Source of the DNA: DASZHJ01 sp035541215
GTDB taxonomy: Bacteria; Pseudomonadota; Alphaproteobacteria; ATCC43930; CGMCC-115725
Reading direction: 5' to 3'
Length of the DNA: 61,805 nucleotides
NCBI GenBank assembly: GCA_035541215.1
Contig: DATKNV010000142.1
Span: 1 to 61,805 of the forward strand
The position numbers and the translations under genes are program-made. The notes under the pieces were generated by a model. That model saw nothing but the letters and a program-made list of their open reading frames with translations, did not search any database and was not told where the DNA came from. The number at the start of each line of letters is the position of its first letter. Positions within the stretch are counted from its first letter, which is position 1. Below are positions 24,572 through 33,338 of the stretch, piece after piece.

Positions 24572-25165
24572 CTACCGCACGAAGAAGCCGAAATGGTCGC
24601 GGATTTGGCGCTCGAGCTCGCGGTCGAGCTCGGCCATGAGCTCGGTCTCGAGCCTGTAGAGGATACCGTCCCGCTCGTCGAGCGTCGTGCCCTCGACGGT
24701 CGTGACGGAGCGCTGGGCGCGCGCGGTGGCGGAGCGCAGCAGCGCGCCGCGCTCGTCGCGGATCTCGACCGTGATCGCGACGCTCGCGTCGTAGCGCGTG
24801 TCGAGCTGGCGCGTGAAGGCTCCGCTGAAGCTCTGATCCTTCGAGAGCGCCGTCTCGATCACGCTCGCGTCCGTGATCGTCGCGATCGCGACGTCGCGCG
24901 TTCCCGCGGCGCGGAGCCGGTCCCGCGCCCAGCTCTCCGCGACGTGCGGAAGCGCCAAGGGCGGATGCTCCTCGACATGCGCGGGATCGGCGCCGGGCCG
25001 GTAGCGCGGGACGATCTCGATCCGCCGCACGTCCAATTCGATCGGCGGCTCCGCGGTGAAGCGAGGATCCTCGAAGACCGGGCGCGGCGGCGGCGCGTTG
25101 GTACAGGCGCCGAGCCCGAGGAGCGCGGCGACGAGCAGAAGGCGGATCGCGGTGGCGCGGGTCAT
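24572..25165 (-). CDS. Hypothetical lipoprotein
   Basis: A 197-residue protein with a signal peptide and lipobox LGAC (Cys at about residue 21). The mature part has alternating charged beta-rich segments, for example SVAITVEIRDERGALLRSATARAQRSVTT. It resembles alphaproteobacterial lipoproteins of unknown function near hslO. It lies 80 bp downstream of hslO on the same strand. Confidence 0.75.
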   Translation of the reverse strand: MTRATAIRLLLVAALLGLGACTNAPPPRPVFEDPRFTAEPPIELDVRRIEIVPRYRPGADPAHVEEHPPLALPHVAESWARDRLRAAGTRDVAIATITDASVIETALSKDQSFSGAFTRQLDTRYDASVAITVEIRDERGALLRSATARAQRSVTTVEGTTLDERDGILYRLETELMAELDRELERQIRDHFGFFVR

Positions 25166-25245
25166 CGATCGGGCTCTCGAAGGTTCGTGCGAGGACCCGC
25201 ACGCTGCCCGCGATTTTCGGCAATTTCAAGGCGGAGCGATGGGCC

Positions 25246-26169
25246 TCAGCCCGCGGCGATGGCGGAGACCGCGTCGGCCTCGAAGCGATAGGCCTCGTTG
25301 CAGAATTGGCAGGTCACGGTGACCGAGCCGTCCGCCTCGCCGAGGTCCTGGCGCTCGGCGCTCGGGAGCGAGCGCAGCACGCGCTCGATGCGCTCGCGCG
25401 AGCAGCGGCATTCCGCGCGCATGCCGTGGACGCGGAAGACGCGGACGCCATCCTCGTGAAAGAGCCGGTAGAGCAGGCTCTCCGGCGCCAGCGCCGCGTC
25501 GGTGAGCTCCGCCGAGGTGCTGGAGCCCATGAGGATGATGGCGCGGCGAAATCCGTCCTCGATCTCGTCGCGGGTCGCGACGATCTCCGAGCGCTCGTCC
25601 GCGGGGAGGCGCTGCACCATGAGGCAGCCGCCGCGCCAGGCGCCGTCCTCGCCCTGCGCGACCGCGACCTTGATGCCCGTCATGATCTGCTCGGACTGGC
25701 GGAAGTAATGGTGGACGCAGTCCGCGAGCGTCGCGCCCTCGAGCGCGACGATGCCCTGGTAGCGCTCGGTATCCTCGCCCTGGTCGACGGTGAAGGCGAG
25801 ATAGCCCGCGCCCATGAGCCGCGGCACGGAGCCCTGTCCCGGGAGCGCCATCGCCTCCGCGAGCTTCCCGGCGTCGTATTGCGCGTAGCCGCGGACGGCG
25901 CCCGCGCTGGTGACGTCCGCCACCAGGAGCCGGATCGCGCCGTTCCCCTTGGTCTGCAAGGTGAAGACGCCGTCGTATTTGAGCGCGCTCGCGAGCGCCA
26001 CGGCGAGCGCGATCGCCTCGCCCAGCAGCGCCGCCACAGGCGCGGGGTAGTCGTGACGCTTGACGATGGTGTCGAGCATGGGCCCCAGCCGCACCAGGCG
26101 TCCGCGCAGCCGGAAGGGCTGGAGCTCGAAGGGCTGCACGATGTCGTCGGCGATTGCCGTCGGTGTCAT
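25246..26169 (-). CDS. hslO: Redox-regulated chaperone Hsp33
   Basis: A 307-residue holdase activated by oxidation. The C-terminal zinc switch is visible as CRC (in MRAECRCSRERIE) and CQFC, matching CxC and CxxC, and the core has GSVPRLMGAGYLAFTVDQGED. The ATG at 26169 is preferred over 26199, because the extra residues are unlike the family start. Confidence 0.95.
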   Translation of the reverse strand: MTPTAIADDIVQPFELQPFRLRGRLVRLGPMLDTIVKRHDYPAPVAALLGEAIALAVALASALKYDGVFTLQTKGNGAIRLLVADVTSAGAVRGYAQYDAGKLAEAMALPGQGSVPRLMGAGYLAFTVDQGEDTERYQGIVALEGATLADCVHHYFRQSEQIMTGIKVAVAQGEDGAWRGGCLMVQRLPADERSEIVATRDEIEDGFRRAIILMGSSTSAELTDAALAPESLLYRLFHEDGVRVFRVHGMRAECRCSRERIERVLRSLPSAERQDLGEADGSVTVTCQFCNEAYRFEADAVSAIAAG

Positions 26170-26229
26170 TCTTGCCGTTCTCCGCGCCGATCTTGGCACG
26201 AAATGCCGCCTCGCCGGGAGGAAAACCCG

Positions 26230-29200
26230 TCACTGCGCCGCCGGCATATAGGCGGATGCGAGTTGGCGCGAGACGAGGCGGGCATAGAGCCCGCGCCTCC
26301 CCAACAGATCGGTATGGGAGCCCGTCTCGACAACCCTCCCCGCCTCGAGCACCACGATGAGGTCGGCCTCGCGGACGGTCGAGAGGCGGTGCGCGATGAC
26401 GATCGTCGTGCGATCGGCCTTGAGGAGATCGAGCGCCTCGCGGACGGCCCGCTCGTTGAGCGCGTCGAGATGGGAGGTCGCCTCGTCGAGGATCAGAACG
26501 GGCGCGTCCTTGAGAAAGGCCCGCGCGATCGCGACGCGCTGGCGCTGGCCGCCGGAGAGCGCCGTCCCCCGCTCACCGACCCAGGAGTCGAGGCCGTCCG
26601 GCAGTTCCGCCACGAGCGCGTCGAGCGAGGCGTGCCGGACCGCCGCCGAGAGCTCCGCCTCTGACGCGCCGGGGCGCGCAATGAGGACGTTGCTCCTGAG
26701 AGTGTCGTTGAAGAGGTAAGTGTCCTGCGCGACCAGCGCGATACGGCTGCGCAGCGCGTCGAGCGCGTAGTCTCGGAGATCCCTTCCGTTTAAGGTGATC
26801 CGGCCCTGCTGCGGATCCCAGAACCGCATCATCAGCTGCGCCGCCGTCGTCTTGCCGGCGCCGGAGGTGCCGACGAGCGCCACGGTCTTGCCGGCGGGAA
26901 CGGTGAAGCTCGCCTCCGCGAGCGCGCGGCGCTGATAGCCGGGGTAGGAGAAGCTCACGCCCTCGAGCGCGAGCGCCGCCGCGCCCGCCGGCGCCTCGAC
27001 CCCGGGCCCGTCGGTTACGAGCACCGGCTCGCGCGTCAGAGCATAGAGCCGCCGCGTCGCTCCCAGCGTATCCGCGAGCTGGCGGCCGATTTGGGCGATT
27101 TCCGAGACCGGCAGGAACGCCGCCATCGCCAGGAGCGTGAGCAGAGGCAGGACCGCGGCATCGACGGCGCCCACAGCGGTAAGCGCAGCGCCCGTCGCGA
27201 CGACCGCGAGGCCGCCGAGGCCCGTGAAGACCTCGAGAAGGCACTGCTGCAACGTGAGTTCCCGATAGAAGGGGAGGCGCAGCCGGACGAAGCGCTCGGA
27301 GAGCGCATCGAGGGCGCGGCCGCGGCTTTCCTCCTGCTGGAAAGCCACGATCTCGCCCAACCCCTGCACGGAATCGACCGCGAAGGCGCTGAGCTCGCCC
27401 GCGGCCTCGCGCGCCTCGGAGCCGAGCCGGTCGACGCGCCGGCGCATCAGGAACGGGCTCAGCCCGACCGCGAGCAGGAAAGGCAGGAGTGCGACCGCGA
27501 TCCACGGGCTCTCCCAGGCGAGCACGGCGAGCACCACCGCCGGCACCAGGATCGCGACGAAGGCGGGAGCGACGGTGTGCGCGAAGAAATATTCGACCAG
27601 CTCGACGTCGTTGGTGACGAGCGCCATGAGGTCACCGGTCCGGCGGCGCACGAGATAGGCCGGCGCCAAGGCGTCGAGCTTGCGGAAAACGTCGATCCGC
27701 ATCTGCGCAAGGAGCCGGAAGGCCATGTCGTGGGCGATCCAGGATTCGAGCCAATGCAGCACGCCCGCGAGCGGCGCCACCGCGGCGAGCGCCCAGAGCC
27801 ACGCGGCAAAGGGTGTGCCGTGCTTGAGCGCCACCACCGCAAGTGCGCTCAGCGCACCCACGCCGATGAAGGCGAGGACGCGCAGCACGCCGAGCCCGAA
27901 GATCGCGGCGAGCCTGCCCTTCCAGGGCATGACCATCTTCATGAGCGCGGCGACGAGGCCGAGCCAGCCGAGTCCCTCGGCTTTGATGATGCCCTCCGTG
28001 ACCGGAACGGCCGCGCCCTCGACGCTCATCGCGGCGGTCTCGACCGCGGCGCTCCGCGGCGGCGCGTTGAAGATTTGGGACGCCTGCGATTCTTGCACCT
28101 GCTCCGCCATCAATCGCGCGTAGACGCCGCCCGCGGCCATCAGCTCCGAGTGCCGGCCCGTCTCGGCGACGCGGCCGCCGTCGAGCACGAGGATGCGGTC
28201 GCAATCGATGACGCTCGAGAGCCGGTGCGCCAGGATCAGGGTCGTGCGTCCGCGCATGAGTTTGTCGAGCGCCTGCTGGATCGCCGCCTCGTTCTCGGCA
28301 TCGACCGCCGAGAGCGCCTCGTCCAGCACGAGGATGGGCGTGTCGCGAAGAAGCGCGCGCGCGATCGCGACGCGCTGGCGCTGCCCGCCGGAGAGCTTGA
28401 TGCCTTTCTCGCCGACGACGGTGCGATAGCCCTGCGGCAGGCTCGTCACGAAATCGTGGATGTTCGCGGCCTTGGCCGCGGCCTCGATCTGCTCCTGCGT
28501 CGCGTCCTCGCGGCCGATCCTGATGTTTTCCTCGACCGTCCCGTGGAAGAGGAAAGTATCCTGGTTCACCACGGAGATCAGCGAGCGGATCTGAGCGAGG
28601 CTGAGATCGCGGAGGTTCCGGCCGCCGATGCGGACCGCGCCCGCCTCGGGGTCGTAGAAGCGGAGCAGCAGGCGCACGATCGAGGATTTGCCTCCGCCGG
28701 AGGATCCCACGAGGCCGACGCGCTCGCCGGGCGACACGCGGAAATCGAGCCCGGCATGGACGCTCCGACGCGAGCCCGGATAGGCGAAGCACACGCCCTC
28801 GAAGGCGATGCTGGGCTCGAGCGACTCCGGAAGCGGCGCCGGCGGGTTGTCGGCGACGAGCGGCTTGTCGTCCAGTATCTGGTAGATGCCTTGGGCCGCG
28901 GACAGGCCGACCATGCCCTCGTGCAGCACCGTGCGGAGCTCGCGCATCGGGCGGAAGATCTCGACGCCGAGCATCAGCACCACCAGAAGCGCCGGCAGCG
29001 TCATCGCCCCGCTCTCGACGCGCAGCGCGCCGAGCGCCAGCGCTGCGGCGGCGCCGCAGGCGATCGAGCTGTCGGTGATGCCGCGCGCGAGTGCGTTGGT
29101 GCTCAGCACCCACATGGTCCGCTGGAAGAGCTGCTGCGCCTTCGTCTCGAGCTTGTCCGCGCGCGCCTTGCTCTGCCCGAAGGCCTTCAAGGTCGCGAGG

Positions 29201-29811
29201 CCTTGGATCGCATCGAGGAACTCCGCGGCGAAGCCCGCATAGGCCCTCTGCCGCCCCTGCGAATTGGCGCGATCGACCCGGTGCCAGATCGCCGGCGCGA
29301 AGAGGGCGACGAGGGCGAAGCCCAGCATGACGCCCGCGACCGGGAGGTCGATCAGGGCGACGCCGCAGAAGACCAGGAGCGGCGTCAGCAGCGCGATCAT
29401 GAATTGCGGCAGGAACCGCCCGAAATAAGTCTCGAGCTGCTCCACGCCGTCGATGAGCGAGAGCGTGAGCGCGCCCGAGCGCTTGAGCCCGACGCCGGCG
29501 GGACCCAGCGTAACGATGCGGTCGTAGATCGCCCGCCGCAGCTTCTTCTGCACGCGCGCCGCGGTCTCGTGCGCGATCATGGTTCGCCATTGCTCGAAGA
29601 CGCCGCGAAGGGCGATGACCCCGGCAACCCCCGCGACCGGAAGCGCGAGGGACGCGAGGTCCCGTCCCTCGAACACCGCGCCGATGAGCCAGCCGAGGAG
29701 CCCGAGGCGGAGGATGCCGAGCGCCACCGAGGCGAGTCCAACCAGGACCGCCCAGAGGATTCGCAAGCGGACGCCTTCGGTGAATCTCCACAAGCGCGAT
29801 TCAAAATGCAT
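26230..29811 (-). CDS. Fused two-module ABC exporter (CydDC-like)
   Basis: A 1193-residue protein made of two complete ABC exporter halves in a row: TMD1, NBD1, TMD2, NBD2. NBD1 has GSSGGGKSS, LSGGQRQR and ILVLDEALSAVD; NBD2 has GTSGAGKTT, LSGGQRQR and VLILDEATSHLD, so both sites look active. Each TMD has about six helices. The overall plan resembles a fusion of CydD and CydC, the glutathione/cysteine exporter needed for cytochrome bd assembly, but drug or lipid export is equally possible. The ATG at 29811 has GGAGG ahead. A LysR gene is divergent, 133 bp away. Confidence 0.88.
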   Translation of the reverse strand: MHFESRLWRFTEGVRLRILWAVLVGLASVALGILRLGLLGWLIGAVFEGRDLASLALPVAGVAGVIALRGVFEQWRTMIAHETAARVQKKLRRAIYDRIVTLGPAGVGLKRSGALTLSLIDGVEQLETYFGRFLPQFMIALLTPLLVFCGVALIDLPVAGVMLGFALVALFAPAIWHRVDRANSQGRQRAYAGFAAEFLDAIQGLATLKAFGQSKARADKLETKAQQLFQRTMWVLSTNALARGITDSSIACGAAAALALGALRVESGAMTLPALLVVLMLGVEIFRPMRELRTVLHEGMVGLSAAQGIYQILDDKPLVADNPPAPLPESLEPSIAFEGVCFAYPGSRRSVHAGLDFRVSPGERVGLVGSSGGGKSSIVRLLLRFYDPEAGAVRIGGRNLRDLSLAQIRSLISVVNQDTFLFHGTVEENIRIGREDATQEQIEAAAKAANIHDFVTSLPQGYRTVVGEKGIKLSGGQRQRVAIARALLRDTPILVLDEALSAVDAENEAAIQQALDKLMRGRTTLILAHRLSSVIDCDRILVLDGGRVAETGRHSELMAAGGVYARLMAEQVQESQASQIFNAPPRSAAVETAAMSVEGAAVPVTEGIIKAEGLGWLGLVAALMKMVMPWKGRLAAIFGLGVLRVLAFIGVGALSALAVVALKHGTPFAAWLWALAAVAPLAGVLHWLESWIAHDMAFRLLAQMRIDVFRKLDALAPAYLVRRRTGDLMALVTNDVELVEYFFAHTVAPAFVAILVPAVVLAVLAWESPWIAVALLPFLLAVGLSPFLMRRRVDRLGSEAREAAGELSAFAVDSVQGLGEIVAFQQEESRGRALDALSERFVRLRLPFYRELTLQQCLLEVFTGLGGLAVVATGAALTAVGAVDAAVLPLLTLLAMAAFLPVSEIAQIGRQLADTLGATRRLYALTREPVLVTDGPGVEAPAGAAALALEGVSFSYPGYQRRALAEASFTVPAGKTVALVGTSGAGKTTAAQLMMRFWDPQQGRITLNGRDLRDYALDALRSRIALVAQDTYLFNDTLRSNVLIARPGASEAELSAAVRHASLDALVAELPDGLDSWVGERGTALSGGQRQRVAIARAFLKDAPVLILDEATSHLDALNERAVREALDLLKADRTTIVIAHRLSTVREADLIVVLEAGRVVETGSHTDLLGRRGLYARLVSRQLASAYMPAAQ

Positions 29812-29875
29812 TCGGCCTCCAGGACGGGCGATCACGATATCCCCGCGACGGCTCCAAGATAGGCCGAAAAATTCC

Positions 29876-29920
29876 GTTCAAGAATGGACAATTCCGCAAA
29901 TCGGCTGTACGAAATTGAAC
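29876..29920. promoter_or_regulatory. Inverted repeat in the LysR/ABC exporter divergent promoter
   Basis: GTTCAA at 29876-29881 and TTGAAC at 29915-29920 form an inverted repeat with a 33-bp spacer, in an AT-richer stretch between the divergent genes. The position fits a LysR-type operator; the arms are short, so this is tentative. Confidence 0.4.
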
Positions 29921-29944
29921 AGTGACACGCACGAGGTGCAGCCG

Positions 29945-30880
29945 GTGGCGGTCGATTGGGACACGGTGCGGGCGTTCCTGACGCTCGCGGATGAAGGCAA
30001 GCTAACGGCGGCGGCCCGCCGTCTCGAGGTGAGCCACCCCACCGTCGCGCGCCGGATCAAGGCGCTGGAGCGCTCGATCGGAGCGCGGCTCTTCGACCGG
30101 CTGCCGGATCGCTTCGTGCTGACCCCCGCCGGCGAGGAGCTGCTGGCGGACGCGCAGACCATGGAGCGCGCCGCCGAATCGATGAACCGGCGAAGCGCGG
30201 GTCTCGGCGATGCGGCCGAGGGCACGGTCCGGCTCTCCGCGGGAGAGGCCATGACGCATTTCATCGCCGAGCGCCTGCCGCGGCTTCGCCGCTCCCTCGA
30301 GCGCATCGAGCTCGAGCTCGCCACCAGCCACCAGCTCGCAAATCTCTCCCGCCGCGAGGCCGATCTGCTGATCCGCGAGCAGGTGCCGGACCTCGCGAGC
30401 ATCGTGACGCGCCGGCTGGGCCGCGTTGCCTACGCCATCTACGCGAGCCCCGGCCTCGTGCCCTCGGAGGCGACGCCGGAGACGTTCCGGCAGATGCCCT
30501 GGGCGGGCTTCGACGACGATCACGCCTACATGCCCGGCCAGAGCCGGATGCTCGAGCTCTCCGGCGGCGCGCGCCCGATCGTGCGCGTCAACAACTGGCT
30601 CGTGCTCCGCGAGGCCGCTCGCGCCGGCGCCGGCCTCGCCGTGCTGCCCTGCTATCTCGGCGAAGGCGAGCCGGGCCTCAGGCGCGTGGGGCGCATCCTC
30701 GACGAGGTTCCCGGCGATCAATGGCTGCTGGTGCACCGGGACATCCGGGCGCTGCCGCGCGTGCGCGCCGTCATGGACGCGCTGATCCGGCTCTTCGAGG
30801 AGGAGCGTGCGGTGCTCGCGGGACGCCCGGCGGATGGAAGCGCGCGGCCGCGTGCCCGGCGATCCCGGACCTCAGGCTGA
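29945..30880 (+). CDS. LysR-family transcriptional regulator
   Basis: A 311-residue regulator with an N-terminal winged helix-turn-helix (WDTVRAFLTLADEGKLTAAARRLEVSHPTVARRIKALE) and a LysR substrate-binding domain, plus an Arg-rich tail. The start is taken as GTG at 29945 because GAGG lies eight bases before it; GTG at 29936 is an alternative, and no ATG is near. It is divergent from the fused ABC exporter and probably controls it. Confidence 0.9.
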   Translation: MAVDWDTVRAFLTLADEGKLTAAARRLEVSHPTVARRIKALERSIGARLFDRLPDRFVLTPAGEELLADAQTMERAAESMNRRSAGLGDAAEGTVRLSAGEAMTHFIAERLPRLRRSLERIELELATSHQLANLSRREADLLIREQVPDLASIVTRRLGRVAYAIYASPGLVPSEATPETFRQMPWAGFDDDHAYMPGQSRMLELSGGARPIVRVNNWLVLREAARAGAGLAVLPCYLGEGEPGLRRVGRILDEVPGDQWLLVHRDIRALPRVRAVMDALIRLFEEERAVLAGRPADGSARPRARRSRTSG

Positions 30881-30882
30881 GG

Positions 30883-31797
30883 TCAGGCGAGGCACCAGGT
30901 GAGGATGCCCTTCTGGGCGTGGAGGCGGTTCTCGGCCTCGTCCCAGACGACGGATTGCGGGCCGTCGATGACGCCGGCGCTCACCTCCTCGCCGCGCTTC
31001 GCGGGGAGGCAGTGCATGAAGACGGCGTCGGGCTTGGCGCGCGCCATCAGCCGCTCGTCGACGCGATAGGGTGCCAGCATGTTGTGCCGGTTGACGCTCG
31101 CCTCGACGCCCATGGAGACCCAGGTGTCCGTGACGACGCAATCGGCATCCGCCACCGCCTGCTCCGGCGCCGAGGTGACGAGGACGCGCCCGCCCTGCGC
31201 GCGCGCCCAGTCGAGGACCCGCTGCGGCGGCTGCAGCGCCTCGGGGCAGGCGATGCGCAGATCGAAGTCGAAGCGAACGGCGGCGTGGATCCAGCTCGTC
31301 GCGACGTTGTTGCCGTCGCCGCTCCAGGCCACGATCTTGCCCTGCGCCGAGCCCTTCTTCTCCTCGAGCGTCATCATGTCCGCCATGAGCTGGCAGGGAT
31401 GGCTCTGGTCGGTGAGGCCGTTGATGACCGGCACGGTCGCGTGCTGCGCGAGCTCCTCGAGCTTCGAGACCTGGGTCGTGCGGATCATGATCGCGTCGAC
31501 GTAGCGCGAGAGCACGCGCGCGGTGTCGGCGACGGTCTCGCCGCGCGAGAGCTGGCTGTCGTTGGCGCTCATCATGATGCAATCGCCGCCGAGCTGCTTC
31601 ATCGCGACCTCGAAGGAGATGCGAGTGCGCGTCGAGGGCTTCTCGAAGATCATCGCGAGCGTCTTGCCCGCGAGCGGCCGCTCCTGGGGCGAGCGGCCGT
31701 TCTGCTTGTAAACCCGGCCGAGATCGAGGATGCGCCGGAGCTCCGCTCCGTCGAGACGGTCGAGATCGAGGAAATGCCGCGGCGCGGCCATGGCCAT
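30883..31797 (-). CDS. argF: Ornithine carbamoyltransferase
   Basis: A 304-residue anabolic enzyme that makes citrulline from ornithine and carbamoyl phosphate. The carbamoyl-phosphate loop EKPSTRTRISFE, the HPCQ motif in SHPCQLMADM, and the ornithine-binding VVTDTWVSMG and HCLPAKRGEEV are all present. It follows argD by seven bases, so the pair is one operon. Confidence 0.97.
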   Translation of the reverse strand: MAMAAPRHFLDLDRLDGAELRRILDLGRVYKQNGRSPQERPLAGKTLAMIFEKPSTRTRISFEVAMKQLGGDCIMMSANDSQLSRGETVADTARVLSRYVDAIMIRTTQVSKLEELAQHATVPVINGLTDQSHPCQLMADMMTLEEKKGSAQGKIVAWSGDGNNVATSWIHAAVRFDFDLRIACPEALQPPQRVLDWARAQGGRVLVTSAPEQAVADADCVVTDTWVSMGVEASVNRHNMLAPYRVDERLMARAKPDAVFMHCLPAKRGEEVSAGVIDGPQSVVWDEAENRLHAQKGILTWCLA

Positions 31798-31804
31798 CAA
31801 TCCC

Positions 31805-32977
31805 TCAGTGCTTCCACTCGCGCCCGACGCGGTCGAGGATGCCGAGCCCCTCGTCGATCTGGCTCTCCTCCGCGATGAGCGGCGGCAGCAGCCGGATCAC
31901 GTTCTCGCCGGCCGTGACCGTCAGGAGCCCGCCCGCGCGGAGCGCGTTGCTGACGTCGGAATTGACGGGCCCGCAGCGCAGCCCCGTGAGGAGCCCCTTG
32001 CCGCGGACCTCGGCGTAGACCTTGGGATATTTCGCGATGAGGCCCTCGAGCCCCTTCTTGAAATAGCCGCTGACGCGCCGCACCTGCTCCAGGAATTTGG
32101 GCTCGAGCATCACGTCGAGCACGGCGTTCCCGATCGCCATCGCGAGCGGATTGCCGCCGAAGGTCGAGCCGTGGCTCCCGGCGGTCATGTATTTGCCGAC
32201 CTTCTCGGTCGCAAGGCAGGCGCCCACGGGGAAGCCGCCGCCCAGCGCCTTGGCGACGGTCATGACGTCGGGTGCCGCGCCCGCCCACTCGTGCGCGAAG
32301 AGCTTGCCGGTCCGGCCCATGCCGCATTGGACCTCGTCGAAGACGAGGAGGAGGCCGAACTCGTCCGCGACCTCGCGCAGCGCCCTCAGATAGTCGTCGG
32401 AGCCCGCGCGGAGCCCGCCCTCGCCCTGCACGGGCTCGACCAGGATCGCCGCGGTCTCGCCGCTGATCTTGGCGCGGAGCTCGTTCAGGTTCTCGAAGGG
32501 AACGTGGTCGAAGCCCTCGACGACGGGGTCGTAGCCCTTGAGGTATTTCTCGTTGCCGGCGGCAGCGAGCGTCGCGAGCGTGCGGCCGTGGAAGGAGCCG
32601 GTGCAGGCGATGACGCGGTACTTCTCGGGATGTCCGGTCTCGTCGTGATACTTGCGCACCATCTTGAGCGCGCACTCGACGGCCTCGGCGCCGGAATTGC
32701 CGAAGAAGACCGAGTCCGCGAAGGTGTTGGCGACGAGGCGCTCGCCCAAGCGCTGCTGCTCCGGGATCTGGAACAGGTTCGAGCAATGCCAGAGCTTCTT
32801 GCCCTGCTCGATCAGCGCCTTCACGAGATGCGGGTGCGAATGGCCGAGGCCGGTGACGGCGATGCCGCTCGCGAAATCGAGATACTTCCGGCCGTCGGTC
32901 GAGAAGAGGTATGCGCCCTCGCCCCGCTCGAACGCCAGTTCGTTCCGGGCATAGGTCGGCAATAGGGCTGAAATCAC
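31805..32977 (-). CDS. argD: Acetylornithine aminotransferase
   Basis: A 390-residue PLP-dependent class III aminotransferase. It has GSFHGRTLATLAA, the PLP-Asp segment LLVFDEVQCGMGRTG, and the Schiff-base Lys in TVAKALGGGFPVGACL. It acts in arginine, and often also lysine, synthesis. It is the first gene of the argD-argF operon. Confidence 0.97.
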   Translation of the reverse strand: MISALLPTYARNELAFERGEGAYLFSTDGRKYLDFASGIAVTGLGHSHPHLVKALIEQGKKLWHCSNLFQIPEQQRLGERLVANTFADSVFFGNSGAEAVECALKMVRKYHDETGHPEKYRVIACTGSFHGRTLATLAAAGNEKYLKGYDPVVEGFDHVPFENLNELRAKISGETAAILVEPVQGEGGLRAGSDDYLRALREVADEFGLLLVFDEVQCGMGRTGKLFAHEWAGAAPDVMTVAKALGGGFPVGACLATEKVGKYMTAGSHGSTFGGNPLAMAIGNAVLDVMLEPKFLEQVRRVSGYFKKGLEGLIAKYPKVYAEVRGKGLLTGLRCGPVNSDVSNALRAGGLLTVTAGENVIRLLPPLIAEESQIDEGLGILDRVGREWKH

Positions 32978-33338
32978 GGGACTTTCTCCTGCGCGAGAGG
33001 GAAGACGAATCGAAGGGCAGTGGGACCAGCGTGACGATTTATCGTCGTCGCTGCCGCTTCACTCCCGTCGTCGTCCGGAACCGGCCTGCCCGGCTCGCTT
33101 CGCGCATCATGTCCTTCCAACTCCCATTCCCCAGCCCCGCCGCAATGGCTGAAAGAGCCGGGAAAGCCGGAGAGTATGGGGATGGGCCGGGATCGTGTCA
33201 ACCAGCGGCGGATTCAGAAACTCAAGGCGGGCTCAAGCGAGCAATAGAGGTCAAGATATCACCGGCCGGGCGCGACGCGGTACCGCTCTTACCCGATTTT
33301 GCATTAGACTGACGTCCCTTCGACGGCGAGGTCTCTCG
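32978..33338. other. Divergent intergenic region between argD and a cyclase gene
   Basis: A 361-bp gap that must hold promoters for both genes. I see no clear operator, repeat or RNA gene in it. Reading frames across it lack ribosome-binding sites. Confidence 0.5.

Noticed and set aside
27091..29862. Very long open frame opposite the fused ABC exporter
   Set aside because: Arg/Glu/His-rich antisense reading caused by high GC at third positions; the opposite strand has clear ABC motifs.
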